Assembly: GCA_039045975.1 (NCBI GenBank)
Contig: JBCCJA010000016.1
Coordinates: 1 to 64,000, forward strand
Direction of reading: 5' to 3'
Source: JBCCJA01 sp039045975
GTDB lineage: Bacteria > Planctomycetota > Planctomycetia > Planctomycetales > Planctomycetaceae
Length of the DNA: 64,000 bases
Below are positions 27,188-36,584 of the stretch, in pieces. Numbering within the stretch: position 1 is the stretch's first letter; each line of letters starts with the position of its first letter. The translations under genes and the position numbers were made by a program. The notes beneath the pieces are model-generated. The model had not been told where the DNA came from. It saw nothing but the letters and a program-made list of their open reading frames with translations, and did no database searches.

Positions 27188-28285
27188 TCACGCGGCGACG
27201 CGGGGGTCGGCCGGGCCGTCGTCTTCGGTCGACTTCGCGGCGGCCAGTTCGGCTTTCAACTCGGCGACTTCCCTCGTCAGCCGTTTCACCTCGGCCCGCG
27301 TCTCGCCCGCCTTTTTCCAGTTGAAGATCACCTTCTTCATCTCGTCCATCGGGATCGCGGGCGTCCCGCCCCAGACCTCGCCGGCGGGCACGTCGCGGTG
27401 CACGCCCGACATCGACGCGACGACCGACTGCGCCCCCAACGTGACATGATCGGCGATCCCCGAGTGGCCGGCGATGACGGCGTAATCGCCCGTCGTGACC
27501 GACCCGGCCAGCCCGCATTGGCCGACCAGGATGTTGTGCCGTCCGATGCGATCGTTGTGGGCGATCATCACCAGATTGTCGATTTTCGTGCCCTCGCCGA
27601 TGACCGTTTCGCCGAACATCGCCCGGTCGACCGTCGTGCCGGCACCGATCTCGACGTCGGCTTCGATACGGACCGTGCCGAAGTGCGGCAGGCGTTCGTG
27701 ACGCCCCTCTTTGAGTTCGTAGCCGAAGCCGTCGGCCCCGAGGACGGCGTTCGCGTGCACGACGACCCGGTCGCCCAGCGTCACGTCTTCGTACAGCACG
27801 ACGCCGGGGTGCAGCACGACGCCGTCGCCGATCACGCAGCCGGCCCCGACGACGACGCCGGGATAGATTTCGCAGCCGCGGCCGATCGTGACGTGCGGGC
27901 CGACCGTTGCCCGCGGATGGATGTTCGTATCGGGCCCGATGACCGCCGTCGGATGCATCTCGGCGGCTTTGGAAACGCCGATCTCCCGCCGCGGACGTTG
28001 CGGACGCAGACGCGCCGCGAGCGTCGTGAACAGGCCCTTCGGATCGTCGGTGACCGCGAGGGGACGGCCGCAATCCTCCAGTTTTTCCGCGAGTTCGGCG
28101 TTCGTGACGACAGCGGCGAACTCGCGTTCGGTCAGCTTCGCGACCAGTTTCGCGTCTGAGAGCAGCGTCAGGTCGCCCGGCCCCGCTTCGCGACAGGTCG
28201 CCAAACCCGTGATTTCCACGTCGCCCGGCCCCGAAAGGACGACGTCCAGGCCTTCGAGCAGGTCGGCGAGCTTGGTCGGCGTCAC
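27188..28285 (-). CDS. lpxD: UDP-3-O-acylglucosamine N-acyltransferase LpxD
   Basis: Transfers the second acyl chain in lipid A synthesis. An N-terminal uridine-binding domain (about 1-100) is followed by a left-handed beta-helix built from hexapeptide repeats (about 108-320). The catalytic His243 lies in MIAHNDRIGRHN, and the tail (about 330-360) is a coiled coil. The start is GTG at 28285: it has GGAG seven bases upstream and matches the family N-terminus, while the longer frame to 28402 adds Arg-rich sequence. 365 residues is the usual size. It is divergent from the chorismate mutase gene across about 195 bases. Confidence 0.93.
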   Translation of the reverse strand: MTPTKLADLLEGLDVVLSGPGDVEITGLATCREAGPGDLTLLSDAKLVAKLTEREFAAVVTNAELAEKLEDCGRPLAVTDDPKGLFTTLAARLRPQRPRREIGVSKAAEMHPTAVIGPDTNIHPRATVGPHVTIGRGCEIYPGVVVGAGCVIGDGVVLHPGVVLYEDVTLGDRVVVHANAVLGADGFGYELKEGRHERLPHFGTVRIEADVEIGAGTTVDRAMFGETVIGEGTKIDNLVMIAHNDRIGRHNILVGQCGLAGSVTTGDYAVIAGHSGIADHVTLGAQSVVASMSGVHRDVPAGEVWGGTPAIPMDEMKKVIFNWKKAGETRAEVKRLTREVAELKAELAAAKSTEDDGPADPRVAA

Positions 28286-28479
28286 GGTAAGGCTCCGTCT
28301 CGGGTCTGCGGGCCGGCGGGCCCGCCTGTCAGCGCGGGTTGTAAATCTGACACGACGAGGCCGGCAAGACGTCTCCGAGGCCCGGCGACCCTCGTGGGCC
28401 ACCCGCCCCGTTCGCGACGCGAAAACGAGACGACTAAACTTTCGATATCAGCTTCCCGTCACCAGCCGTCGTCCCCGTC

Positions 28480-28854
28480 ATGCTCCGAGTCCGAGGCGTC
28501 CGCGGCGCGATCACCGTCGAACGCGACGACCCGGGCGAAATCCTCGACGCGACGCGGGAACTGCTCGAAGCGGTCCTCGAACGCAACGGCATCGACGATT
28601 TCGAGACCGTCGTCTCGGCCGTTTTCACGACGACCCCCGACCTGACGAGCGTCTTCCCGGCCGAAGCGGCCCGCAAGATCGGCATGTCGCAGGTCCCGCT
28701 GCTCTGTGCCGCCGAGATCGCCGTGCCCGGCGCGATGCCCCGCTGCGTCCGCGTCTTGTTGCACATCGAGACGGAGAGGCCGCGTTCCGAGATCGTGCAC
28801 GTCTACCTGCGGGACGCGACGAAACTCCGCCCCGACGTCTGCAGCGCTCAGTAA
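28480..28854 (+). CDS. aroH: Chorismate mutase, AroH class
   Basis: Converts chorismate to prephenate, the entry to tyrosine and phenylalanine. The 124-residue chain matches the Bacillus subtilis AroH fold rather than the helical AroQ type. The start VRGVRGAITVERD supplies Arg8, and other active-site residues are Glu79, Arg91 and Tyr109 (equivalents of B. subtilis Arg7, Glu78, Arg90, Tyr108). TTPDLTSVFPA is also conserved. It stands alone, divergent from lpxD and convergent with a lipoprotein gene 22 bases away. Confidence 0.92.
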   Translation: MLRVRGVRGAITVERDDPGEILDATRELLEAVLERNGIDDFETVVSAVFTTTPDLTSVFPAEAARKIGMSQVPLLCAAEIAVPGAMPRCVRVLLHIETERPRSEIVHVYLRDATKLRPDVCSAQ

Positions 28855-28876
28855 GCGAACCACGGTGGGATCGACA

Positions 28877-29713
28877 TCAGTTCGTCGACGTCCCGTCGCG
28901 ACCGATCAACGCCGTGTCGGCCCGCCAGACGAGGTCGGCGTCCGACCGCGACGGGTCGGGCTCTTCGAACGGCACGCCGAACAGTTCGAGGCGGGGCAGC
29001 ACCGCCGTGACCGGATCCTGCCGACAACTGGCCGGGAACAGCGCGGCGAACTCCTCCCCGAGTGCGGCGACGGTTTCGACGTTCTCCGGCGGGATCAGCC
29101 GCAGCCGCTCGACGCGGTCGATCACCGACAGCCATGCCGCCCGCTGCTCGATGCCGAAGCGGACCTCGCTCGGCAGCGGCCCGAACGGGCGGTCGTCGAG
29201 CCGCAGGCTGCCGAGTTCGGTCTCGGCCCGGCGGTAGTACTCATCGAGCAGGCGTTCGTCGGCGATCTCCGCCCGGGCGAGCGCCCACGACGCGGCGATG
29301 TACAGCGACACGATCTGCTCCGGCGTCCGGCGGCCCGCCTCGACGAGACGGTCAAACGCCTTCGACCGGGGGAAGCGACGCGTGACGATCGCGAGCGAGC
29401 CCTCGTCGGCCTGCCGTCTTACCTCTTCCGCGACGAGCTCTCGGACCGGCAGCGTCCGGTCGGCCGACCATGACGGGGCCGACGCGAAGACCGCCGGCAG
29501 CGATGCGAGCTGCGTCGGCGTCAGCGACTGCAACACCGACCGCAGCACGAGCAGGTCCGATTTTTTGACCGACTCGTCGACCCGGGTCGTCTCGCGGTAA
29601 ACGGCCCGCTCTTCCTCGGCACAGCCGACTGCCGACGCGATCAAACCCAGAGCGAGTAGAGCGCACCGAAGGCGGCGGATCTCCCACGAACGGCGGTCGC
29701 ACGGTCGCCCCAT
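28877..29713 (-). CDS. Putative lipoprotein of unknown function
   Basis: Not recognised. A signal sequence (ALLALGLIASAVGC) ends in a lipobox with Cys31 counted from the ATG at 29713, so the product is probably lipid-anchored. The mature part is about 250 residues, charged and mainly helical by composition, with no known motif. A longer start at 29767 adds 18 polar residues and is less likely. The large metalloprotease gene is upstream on the same strand (about 150 bases away), so they may be co-transcribed. Confidence 0.65.
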   Translation of the reverse strand: MGRPCDRRSWEIRRLRCALLALGLIASAVGCAEEERAVYRETTRVDESVKKSDLLVLRSVLQSLTPTQLASLPAVFASAPSWSADRTLPVRELVAEEVRRQADEGSLAIVTRRFPRSKAFDRLVEAGRRTPEQIVSLYIAASWALARAEIADERLLDEYYRRAETELGSLRLDDRPFGPLPSEVRFGIEQRAAWLSVIDRVERLRLIPPENVETVAALGEEFAALFPASCRQDPVTAVLPRLELFGVPFEEPDPSRSDADLVWRADTALIGRDGTSTN

Positions 29714-29863
29714 ACGGCAACGATCGTCCGTCCCGGTCTCCCGCGAGTCGGGATTCTCAAGACGCATCGCGACGCCGACGGTTCGGGCCGGTCGGCACCC
29801 GACCGGCCCCGGCTACCGTCATGACCGCGTCGTCCCGTAAGACGGCTTCGATCGACCGGACGG

Positions 29864-32674
29864 TCAAATCCCGCCCGCGCCGGTCTCTTGGCCGAAGCGG
29901 AACTGGAGGACCGTCGGCCCCCCGAAACCGCCGTAAACAACGCCGGCGTCGAGCGACCGCTCGATCAGGTCGCGGCAGTCGGCCCAGTGCGCCCGCGTGT
30001 ACGGGTCAAGGACATCGCCGAGTCGCTCTTCGGCCCCGGCGAGCCCTTCGGCGAGGTCGCGCAGGTCTTGTCTTGCCAGCTCGCTGATCGCGTTGGCGGC
30101 CGGCCGGCCGGCCGGGTCGGTCGTGACCAGGTCGGTCAGGCGTGACAGGTGCTCCCGCTGCAGGTTGCGACGCAGCGACGACACGAACGGACGCCGGGCC
30201 GAGTAATCGCCTTCGGCTTCGGCCGACAGTTCGCCCCAGACTTCGTCCCGTACGGACGCGAGCAACTCGGGCAGCGTGACCGCGTCGGTATCGGCCCCGA
30301 CAGTGAACTCGTTATCGTACACTCGTCGCAGCGTTGTCGGGTTCATGAGCATCGTGAGGACCGACGCCTGCAGGCCGCTGACGCGGTCGTGGACCGGCCA
30401 CGTCGCGTCGTTGAACGCCGCCATCCAGTTCTCGCCGTCCAGCCATTTCTCGGCCGCGAGGTGACGCAGTAGTTCCGGCGTCAGGCCGTACGCTTCGTCG
30501 CGGAACGACGACTCGAGCACGAAGTTCAACGCGTCACGCTGCGTGGCGGCGTCGACGACTTCGATCGGAGCCCGCTCGCCTGGATCGCCTTTTTTATCGC
30601 GGTAGACGAACGCGCCGCCGATCCAATTCGCCATCATGCTCACCGCCCGCGTCTGCAACGACAGAGTCACCGCGTAGCCCTGGCGGGCCTTCGACCACGA
30701 CTCGCCGTCTTCGACGTACGACGTCAGCAGCCGGGCGCGGTGGAACTCGGCCAAGCGGATCTGTTCTTTCGCGTACGCGAGCGGGTCGCTGCCGAAGTCG
30801 TACCGGCGGGCGAGCGGGTCGGGCCCGGTCGTGTCCTCGTCGGTCGCGAACTGCAGCTCCGGCTCGGCGACGCGGGCGAGCACCTCGTCCAGCTCCGACT
30901 TCGGTCCGTAACCGTATTCGATCGCCCACATGTCGTACGGCCCGATGCCCTTCGACACGTACGGCCCCTGCTGGTCGCCGGAGCCGACGCGGATGTTCGT
31001 CGGCACGTAGTCCATCACGGTCGAGGCGAGCACGTCGGCGTCGAAATCGCCCGAGTTCATCTGGTCGAAATCGTAAAGCGCCGACCCTTTGAAGTTGTGC
31101 CGCAGGCCGAGCGTGTGGCCGACCTCGTGCGCGACGAGGTTCGCCAACAGCGGGCCGACGAACGACTCCGGCATGCCGTCGATCTTGGCCTCGTCGGGCT
31201 CGTCTTCGTCCTCCGAGCCTTCGTCCGCGTCGTCTTCCGATCCGGCCGCGATCGCCGCCAGCTGCAGCCGCATCGTCGCGACGTCGAACCCGAGTGAGCG
31301 GGCCGCGAGGCAGAGGCCGTTGACCTGACTGACGCGGCCGACCAGGCCGTCGAGCAGGTCGTCACCGAGCAGGTCGGTCTCGCGACGGGCCGCCTCCATC
31401 CCGCCGAGCGGCGTTCGGGCACGTTCGGCGAACGCCGCCGCGATCCGCTCACGCTCCGACGGCGGGGCGAGCCGCACGTGCGGGTTCCAACGCGGACGCG
31501 TGCCGAGCCAAGCGAGCGTCTCGGCGTCGAAGCCTTCCGTCGCGATCTCGGGAAGCAGGTCTTCGAACTGGAACTTGAAATACCGGATCCAGCCGTCGGT
31601 CAGGATGATGTCGGCGTCGAGGATCTGTCCGGTCAACGGATCAACACGGCTGGGACCGATCGCCGTCCCGATGTCGTTGTTCAGCCAGCGGACGAAGTTG
31701 TAACGGACGTCCTCGGGGTCTTTCTCCATGTGGGCCCCGGACGAGGCGTCCTGGTACCGCACTTCGATCGCGTCCGAGACGCCGATGTTCTCGAACGCCT
31801 TATTCCAGGCGAGCACGCCGGCCCGCACCCACCGCCGGTAACGGACCGGCGTCGTGTGCTCGATGTAGAACACGATCGGCTCTTTCGGCGGGCTCATCGA
31901 CAGCCCGTCGTCGGCTTTTTCGACGTGCCAGCGGTTGATGAACCGCGTCCGCGAATCGTCGTCGTCGTACTTGCCGTAATCGCTGAACGCGGTCGTGAAA
32001 TAGCCGATCCGCGCGTCGGCCTTCCGCGGCTTGTAACCCGGGTTCGGCTTAATCTCGCTCACGGAGTAATGCAGCGTCTGCAGGCGGCCCGTCGGGCTCG
32101 TCACCTCGAACGCGATCTCGATGTTCTTCGGGAACGCCTTCGAAGACTGCAGCTTGAAGATCTCGCGGAACCGACGGTCGACCATCGGCTGGCCGTAAAA
32201 TCGGGCCGACTCGTCGACGAACAGCATGTCGCCGTCGATCACCGGGCCGCCCTGCGGACCCATCGTGACGATCGGCAGCTGCAACAAGACCTCGTCGGTG
32301 AAGAGGCGTTTGACCGACGCCTTCGACTCGTCGTCGCCTGTCGAGCGGATCTCAACGTTCGGCCGGATCAGGACGAGCTTGTCGTCGTACCGCCGCCAGC
32401 GGACGTACAAATCGCCGCTCTGCAGACCCGCGAAGCGATTCCCGCTCGCGACCGTCAACGCGACGAAGTACTTGGCCTTCTCGAACGTCCGCGGCAGCTC
32501 AAGAAGGACCTGCCCGTCTTTCTCGCGGGTGTAGACGGTCCACAGGCTGCGGTCGCCGTCGGCCGTCGAGACGACTTTCTCGAAGCCGTCCAACACCTTC
32601 TCGTGCGGCGGAAATTCGTCCGCGGGGGCGGTGGCCGCGACGGAGACCGCGAGGCAGGCAAATGCGATACGCAT
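29864..32674 (-). CDS. Exported zinc-dependent metalloprotease (DUF5117/DUF5118-like)
   Basis: A 936-residue exported protein. A short signal peptide (about 1-18) is followed by a beta-rich N-terminal part (about 25-250) of the DUF5117/5118 type. The metzincin-like catalytic domain has the extended zinc motif HEVGHTLGLRH with His516, Glu517, His520 and His526. Just before it is an acidic insert (about 475-500, EDDADEGSEDEDEPDEAK) that may bind calcium or be disordered. MDYVPTN after the motif fits the Met-turn. All catalytic residues are present. Substrates are unknown; homologues are common in planctomycetes and Bacteroidetes. A PP2C gene lies upstream on the same strand. Confidence 0.82.
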   Translation of the reverse strand: MRIAFACLAVSVAATAPADEFPPHEKVLDGFEKVVSTADGDRSLWTVYTREKDGQVLLELPRTFEKAKYFVALTVASGNRFAGLQSGDLYVRWRRYDDKLVLIRPNVEIRSTGDDESKASVKRLFTDEVLLQLPIVTMGPQGGPVIDGDMLFVDESARFYGQPMVDRRFREIFKLQSSKAFPKNIEIAFEVTSPTGRLQTLHYSVSEIKPNPGYKPRKADARIGYFTTAFSDYGKYDDDDSRTRFINRWHVEKADDGLSMSPPKEPIVFYIEHTTPVRYRRWVRAGVLAWNKAFENIGVSDAIEVRYQDASSGAHMEKDPEDVRYNFVRWLNNDIGTAIGPSRVDPLTGQILDADIILTDGWIRYFKFQFEDLLPEIATEGFDAETLAWLGTRPRWNPHVRLAPPSERERIAAAFAERARTPLGGMEAARRETDLLGDDLLDGLVGRVSQVNGLCLAARSLGFDVATMRLQLAAIAAGSEDDADEGSEDEDEPDEAKIDGMPESFVGPLLANLVAHEVGHTLGLRHNFKGSALYDFDQMNSGDFDADVLASTVMDYVPTNIRVGSGDQQGPYVSKGIGPYDMWAIEYGYGPKSELDEVLARVAEPELQFATDEDTTGPDPLARRYDFGSDPLAYAKEQIRLAEFHRARLLTSYVEDGESWSKARQGYAVTLSLQTRAVSMMANWIGGAFVYRDKKGDPGERAPIEVVDAATQRDALNFVLESSFRDEAYGLTPELLRHLAAEKWLDGENWMAAFNDATWPVHDRVSGLQASVLTMLMNPTTLRRVYDNEFTVGADTDAVTLPELLASVRDEVWGELSAEAEGDYSARRPFVSSLRRNLQREHLSRLTDLVTTDPAGRPAANAISELARQDLRDLAEGLAGAEERLGDVLDPYTRAHWADCRDLIERSLDAGVVYGGFGGPTVLQFRFGQETGAGGI

Positions 32675-32787
32675 GGGCGCGACCGGCCGGCGGGCCGGAT
32701 TACGGGGGCTCGGTAATCCGTAAATCTTAGCCCGCGGACGGGCCCGGGGCAGGATCTCACGACCAGTCGGGCCTGCAACCCGTCACT

Positions 32788-33531
32788 TCAGGCGTCCACG
32801 ATGACGACCGCGCAGGTGATATTATCCCGAGAACCGCCCTCTTCGGCCGCACGGACAATCTCCTGGGCCGCCTTGTCGGGCTCGTCGTGTTGCTCGAGCA
32901 AGTCCCGGATCTGGTCCGGGCCGATGCCGTCCGTCACGCCGTCGCTGCACAGCACGAACCGCTCGCCCGCGGCGGCCTCGATCCGCTGCGGCTCGACAGG
33001 CTTCGAGCCCTCCTGCGTCCCGAGATAGCGGTACAGCACGTTGCGATAACTGTGCGTCCGCGCCTCGTCGGGCGTGATCGTCCCGGCATCGACGAGCGCC
33101 TGCGTCACCGAATGGTCGGTCGTCAGCTGCGTCAGCGAGTCGCCGGCGAGCCGATACGCGCGGCTGTCGCCGACGTTCCCGACGAACAGCCCGCCGCCGG
33201 CCGCGATCAGGAACACGACCGTCGTGCCCATCTGGTGAAACTCGGGCTTGGACTTCCCGAGTTCCATGATCTGCTCGTTCGTGTCCGCGACCGCCGCGTC
33301 CAACGCGGCGGCGACTTCGCCCTCGTCTGCGCCGTCGAAGTCGACCGACCCGACGATCGCCTCGGCGATCATTTCGACCGCCAGCGAACTGGCCCGCTCG
33401 CCGGCCGCCTGCCCGCCCATGCCGTCCGCGACGAGCACGAAACGATTCCCGGGATCGACGTAAACCGAGTCCTCGTTGTTGTCGCGGAACCGTCCGGTGA
33501 CGCTCAGCACGCCGGGTCGAAGTGTGGGCAT
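32788..33531 (-). CDS. PP2C-family Ser/Thr protein phosphatase
   Basis: A 247-residue soluble phosphatase of the Stp/PrpC type that removes phosphate from Ser/Thr kinase substrates. Metal-binding motifs are visible: RDNNEDS with Asp21, VADGMGG with Asp36, GDSRAY, CSDGVTD and SRDNIT near the C-terminus. The start is ATG 33531, 7 residues before the first strand; the longer frame to 33639 is not supported. No Ser/Thr kinase gene is adjacent. It lies 55 bases downstream of the deacetylase gene on the same strand and could share its transcript. Confidence 0.9.
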   Translation of the reverse strand: MPTLRPGVLSVTGRFRDNNEDSVYVDPGNRFVLVADGMGGQAAGERASSLAVEMIAEAIVGSVDFDGADEGEVAAALDAAVADTNEQIMELGKSKPEFHQMGTTVVFLIAAGGGLFVGNVGDSRAYRLAGDSLTQLTTDHSVTQALVDAGTITPDEARTHSYRNVLYRYLGTQEGSKPVEPQRIEAAAGERFVLCSDGVTDGIGPDQIRDLLEQHDEPDKAAQEIVRAAEEGGSRDNITCAVVIVDA

Positions 33532-33586
33532 GGTGCCGGTCTCGCAGCGGCGACGGCCCGCCTTCTTTTCCGAACCCGGGCGGCCG

Positions 33587-34333
33587 TCAGACCCCGGTCG
33601 GTTCCACGGGCAGGACGGTGCGGACCAAGTCGGTCGCACCGAGGACCGTCGTCGGCAGGAACATCTCGCCGTACTCGAAGCCGGCCGCGGCCCCGAAATA
33701 CGTGTTCAACCCTTCGAGCAGTCGAAAGACCCGTTCTTTTTCGGGCGGAAACTGGGTTTGATAAGACCGTATCGCGTCGACCTTGGCCTGAAAAGTAGCC
33801 GTCACGTCGACGACGAACCCGCCCGCCGGCACGTCGGCCGCCCGCAGCGCGAGCGGATACGCCAGCTGCGCCGAAACGCGGTGCACCGGCAGACCGTCGA
33901 AGTGCTCGTCCCACTTCGTCAGCCGCGAGTAGAACACCGCGGCGTCCGTGATCTGCGACGCCTGCCAGTGATCGGGCGAAGCCAGCGGCGTCTTCCCGGC
34001 GATCCCGAGCACGACCCGCGGCCGCCACCGGCGGAACACTTTCGCCAACGCGACCCGTTCGTCGAAGCCGTCGAACAGCCGGCGATTCGGCAGCGGCAGC
34101 GTGAAACGCTCGTGCACGCCGAGGATCTCGGCCGCCCGTCGGGCTTCCTCTAGGCGGACTTCCGGGCCGGGGCTCAGCGGCGTCGGCTCGCCGTCGGTCA
34201 GATCGACGATCCCGACCCGATAACCCTGACGAACCAGCGACGCGAGCGTGCCCCCGCAAGCGATCTCCACATCGTCGGGGTGCGCCCCGACGGCGATCAC
34301 GTCGAGCGGTTCGGGCAATTCGGCCTCGGCCAT
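33587..34333 (-). CDS. PIG-L/LmbE-family deacetylase (BshB1-like)
   Basis: Zinc-dependent N-deacetylase of N-acetylglucosaminyl compounds, 248 residues. The zinc motif GAHPDDVE has His18 and Asp21, and SPDHWQAS supplies a further His. The layout, with VGIVDLTDGEPTPL followed by an RLEEARRAAEILG helix, resembles BshB1 of bacillithiol synthesis, which deacetylates GlcNAc-malate. No bshA or bshC is in the window, so the thiol pathway is only a possibility. The stop codon at 33587 lies 55 bases before the PP2C start; the HTH-EIIA gene is 15 bases upstream. Confidence 0.82.
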   Translation of the reverse strand: MAEAELPEPLDVIAVGAHPDDVEIACGGTLASLVRQGYRVGIVDLTDGEPTPLSPGPEVRLEEARRAAEILGVHERFTLPLPNRRLFDGFDERVALAKVFRRWRPRVVLGIAGKTPLASPDHWQASQITDAAVFYSRLTKWDEHFDGLPVHRVSAQLAYPLALRAADVPAGGFVVDVTATFQAKVDAIRSYQTQFPPEKERVFRLLEGLNTYFGAAAGFEYGEMFLPTTVLGATDLVRTVLPVEPTGV

Positions 34334-34348
34334 GGCTCCTCCGGTCGC

Positions 34349-35050
34349 TCAGCCGAGCTGGTCGTCGGTCTCGTGGATCAGGTCATACGCGGCGACGGAG
34401 TCGGGCGCCTCGCGGAGCCCGTCTACCAATCCGTCGACGTGCAGCAAACGACCGATCCTGGCGAGCACGTGCAGGTGCGTCCGCGCGTCGCGGCAGAGCA
34501 CGAGGAAAAACACGTCGGTCAGCCGGCCGTCCGGCGCCCCGAACGGCACGCCCTTCGACGTCACGCCGCACGCCACGACCGACTCGCCGAGGGCATCGGC
34601 CAGCTGATTCCGCGGGTGCGGGACCGCGACCCCGCCCGGGAACGCCGTCGAACATAGCTCCTCGCGTTCCGTCACCGCCTGCAGCAGCCGGGCCGGGTCC
34701 CAAACCTGATAACTCGCGCCGGCCGCCTCCATCAACGCCTCGAGCACGCCTCGCTTCGTGCGTCCTTCAAGCGGCACTGCAACCGTCTCGGGCCGCAGCA
34801 GCGAGGTCAGCGGTTCCTCGTGGTGGATCTCTTCCGAGCGGTGCGTCTCCGCGACCTGACGCAGCTCCTCGGGCGAGTAGTCGCGCAACTCCTGCTCGAG
34901 CCAGCTCGTCACTTCGCTGTCATGGAACTGCCACCGGCCGTCCCTCTTGCGGCCCGGGATCCGGCCGCGGTCGGCCAACTTCTCGACCTCACGCCGGTCG
35001 CGACCGAGCCGCTCGGCGAGCTCTTCCAGGGTGAGTACGGACGGCGTCAT
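34349..35050 (-). CDS. Excisionase-type HTH fused to PTS EIIA domain
   Basis: A 233-residue two-domain protein. The N-terminus (about 5-52) is a MerR/excisionase-like helix-turn-helix (LTLEELAERLGRDRREVEKL, then IPGRKRDGRWQFHDSEVTSWL). A charged linker (55-80) leads to a type-2 EIIA domain (about 83-230), with the phosphorylatable His145 in GGVAVPHPRN. It could be a DNA-binding protein whose activity depends on phosphorylation by a PTS or PTS-Ntr chain (inference). No EI, HPr or sugar permease gene is nearby. It starts at ATG 35050, upstream of the deacetylase and downstream of nothing recognisable in PTS. Confidence 0.82.
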   Translation of the reverse strand: MTPSVLTLEELAERLGRDRREVEKLADRGRIPGRKRDGRWQFHDSEVTSWLEQELRDYSPEELRQVAETHRSEEIHHEEPLTSLLRPETVAVPLEGRTKRGVLEALMEAAGASYQVWDPARLLQAVTEREELCSTAFPGGVAVPHPRNQLADALGESVVACGVTSKGVPFGAPDGRLTDVFFLVLCRDARTHLHVLARIGRLLHVDGLVDGLREAPDSVAAYDLIHETDDQLG

Positions 35051-35130
35051 GGAGTTCGGCCCGGCAGAGTGCGACGCCTCGATGATAGATCAGCGGCCAT
35101 CGCCTACGAGAGCGAGCGGCCGCTGACGGC

Positions 35131-35883
35131 TCAGACCGTCGGCCCGCACGTCGCCGACGCCGCCGCGAAGGCGGCCCGCCGCAACGACTCCAGGCCGCGT
35201 ACGTAGCCCCCGCAGCAGACGTGCCCGCTCGACGCGTCACGGACGTCGTACTCGAACACGCCGCGGTAATCGGCCCCGGCCAACGCCGTCAAAGCCTCCG
35301 TCAGACCGAGCGCCGGGCCCGCGTCGGGCGACGACTCGCCGCCGTACCGGATGACTGCGGCCAGTTCTCGCGACCGCTCGTCGGCGATCACCGCCGCCGT
35401 CGCCGGCAGCACCAGACGCACGTTCTGCCGATCGACGCACGCCGCCAGATCGATGAGCTGTTCCAAACGATCGACCGCCCGCCGCTCGTCGTTGCGATAC
35501 GCGACCATCTCGATCGCCACGCCGACCGTCCGCTCCGCCGCGAGGTCGGCGACCTCACGGACGCGATCGGCCAAAACACGACGACCGTGCCCGCTCGAAT
35601 AACCGCCCGCGTGGCCGGTCGCGACGACGAGATAAGCCGCCCCGCTGCGCTGAGCCGCCCCGATCGCGTCGCGGACCTCGTCGTCCCACTGCGCGTCGCC
35701 AGGGCCGAACTCGTCCAGGAGTCCCGCCAGCCATGACAGGCTCGTCCGCTGCAGGCCCGACGTGCCGAGACGGTCGATCGACGCCTCTTCGGAGAGCTTC
35801 GGGCGATACAGGCCGATGCCTTCGATCCCGTGAGTCTGCCGGCCGATCACGTCGTCGGCGGTCTGCCAGCGGAGAGTCGACAT
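35131..35883 (-). CDS. Sugar-phosphate isomerase/epimerase-like TIM-barrel protein
   Basis: A 250-residue protein of the AP-endonuclease-2/xylose-isomerase-like TIM-barrel superfamily. The start MSTLRWQTADDVIG and GIGLYRPKLSEEA match the N-terminus of related planctomycete proteins. Metal-ligand candidates include the Glu in VAIEMVAYRN and the Glu in GVFEYDV. Substrate unknown. The ATG at 35883 is preferred to 36003 because the extra 40 residues have no counterpart in the family. About 270 bases separate it from the sufT-like gene, so it is probably not part of the suf operon. Confidence 0.72.
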   Translation of the reverse strand: MSTLRWQTADDVIGRQTHGIEGIGLYRPKLSEEASIDRLGTSGLQRTSLSWLAGLLDEFGPGDAQWDDEVRDAIGAAQRSGAAYLVVATGHAGGYSSGHGRRVLADRVREVADLAAERTVGVAIEMVAYRNDERRAVDRLEQLIDLAACVDRQNVRLVLPATAAVIADERSRELAAVIRYGGESSPDAGPALGLTEALTALAGADYRGVFEYDVRDASSGHVCCGGYVRGLESLRRAAFAAASATCGPTV

Positions 35884-36150
35884 CTGCGTCGCGGAAACGA
35901 CGAATGGCAGGCAGGGCCTCGAAGCGGCGACGGCGTGTGCCTCGCCAACGCTTTCAAATACTCGGGCGATCGCCGAGCCAGCCGCCGGATCGGACACACG
36001 CATCCTTTCGCCACCGCCGGCCGACGCTCTTTCGCGGCCGTTCGTTCTGAGGACGGTTTACCGTCCGCCGACGAATCACGGAACCCAGCAATCAACACTT
36101 TTCACAGCTGGGGGATTTTCTGGCTGGGTCGTCCAGTGACGGCACAAAAG

Positions 36151-36450
36151 TCAAAAAATGCCGAGCTGATCTTTCGCGTCTTCCGTCATCCGCTCCGGCG
36201 TCCAGGGCGGGTCCATGACGAGCTTCACGGACGCCTCGTCGACGTCATCAAAGCCCTCGATCGCGGCCTTCACCTTGCCGACCAATTCGGGCCCCGCCGG
36301 GCACGCGGGGCTCGTCAGCGTCATGTCGACGCCGACGTGACGGTCAGTCTGCTCCAACGCGTACACCAGCCCGAGGTCGACGATGTTGACCATCAGCTCG
36401 GGATCGATGACCTCTTTCAACGCGTCGTACATCTCGGCCTGAGCCGGCAT
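36151..36450 (-). CDS. sufT: SufT-like (MIP18/DUF59) Fe-S maturation protein
   Basis: A 99-residue protein of the DUF59 family, which helps load Fe-S clusters onto target proteins. The conserved DPELMVNIVDLGLVY (residues 16-30) and the reactive Cys50 in TSPACPAGPEL are present, as is the C-terminal DPPWTPERM. It is the last gene of the suf cluster, 134 bases after sufD. That position supports a role in Fe-S assembly rather than phenylacetate oxidation (PaaD). Confidence 0.87.
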   Translation of the reverse strand: MPAQAEMYDALKEVIDPELMVNIVDLGLVYALEQTDRHVGVDMTLTSPACPAGPELVGKVKAAIEGFDDVDEASVKLVMDPPWTPERMTEDAKDQLGIF

Positions 36451-36584
36451 CGCTCGCTCCCCAGAGTTAGAGCATTTCTAATCGATCTTCAGCAGGCGTC
36501 CGGGCTCGCGGCTATGCGTTTTGCAGGGCGAACGGCTTCATCCGCGGCCGCGAAACAGCACGAAGTGCTGTAACCAGAGTCGTG

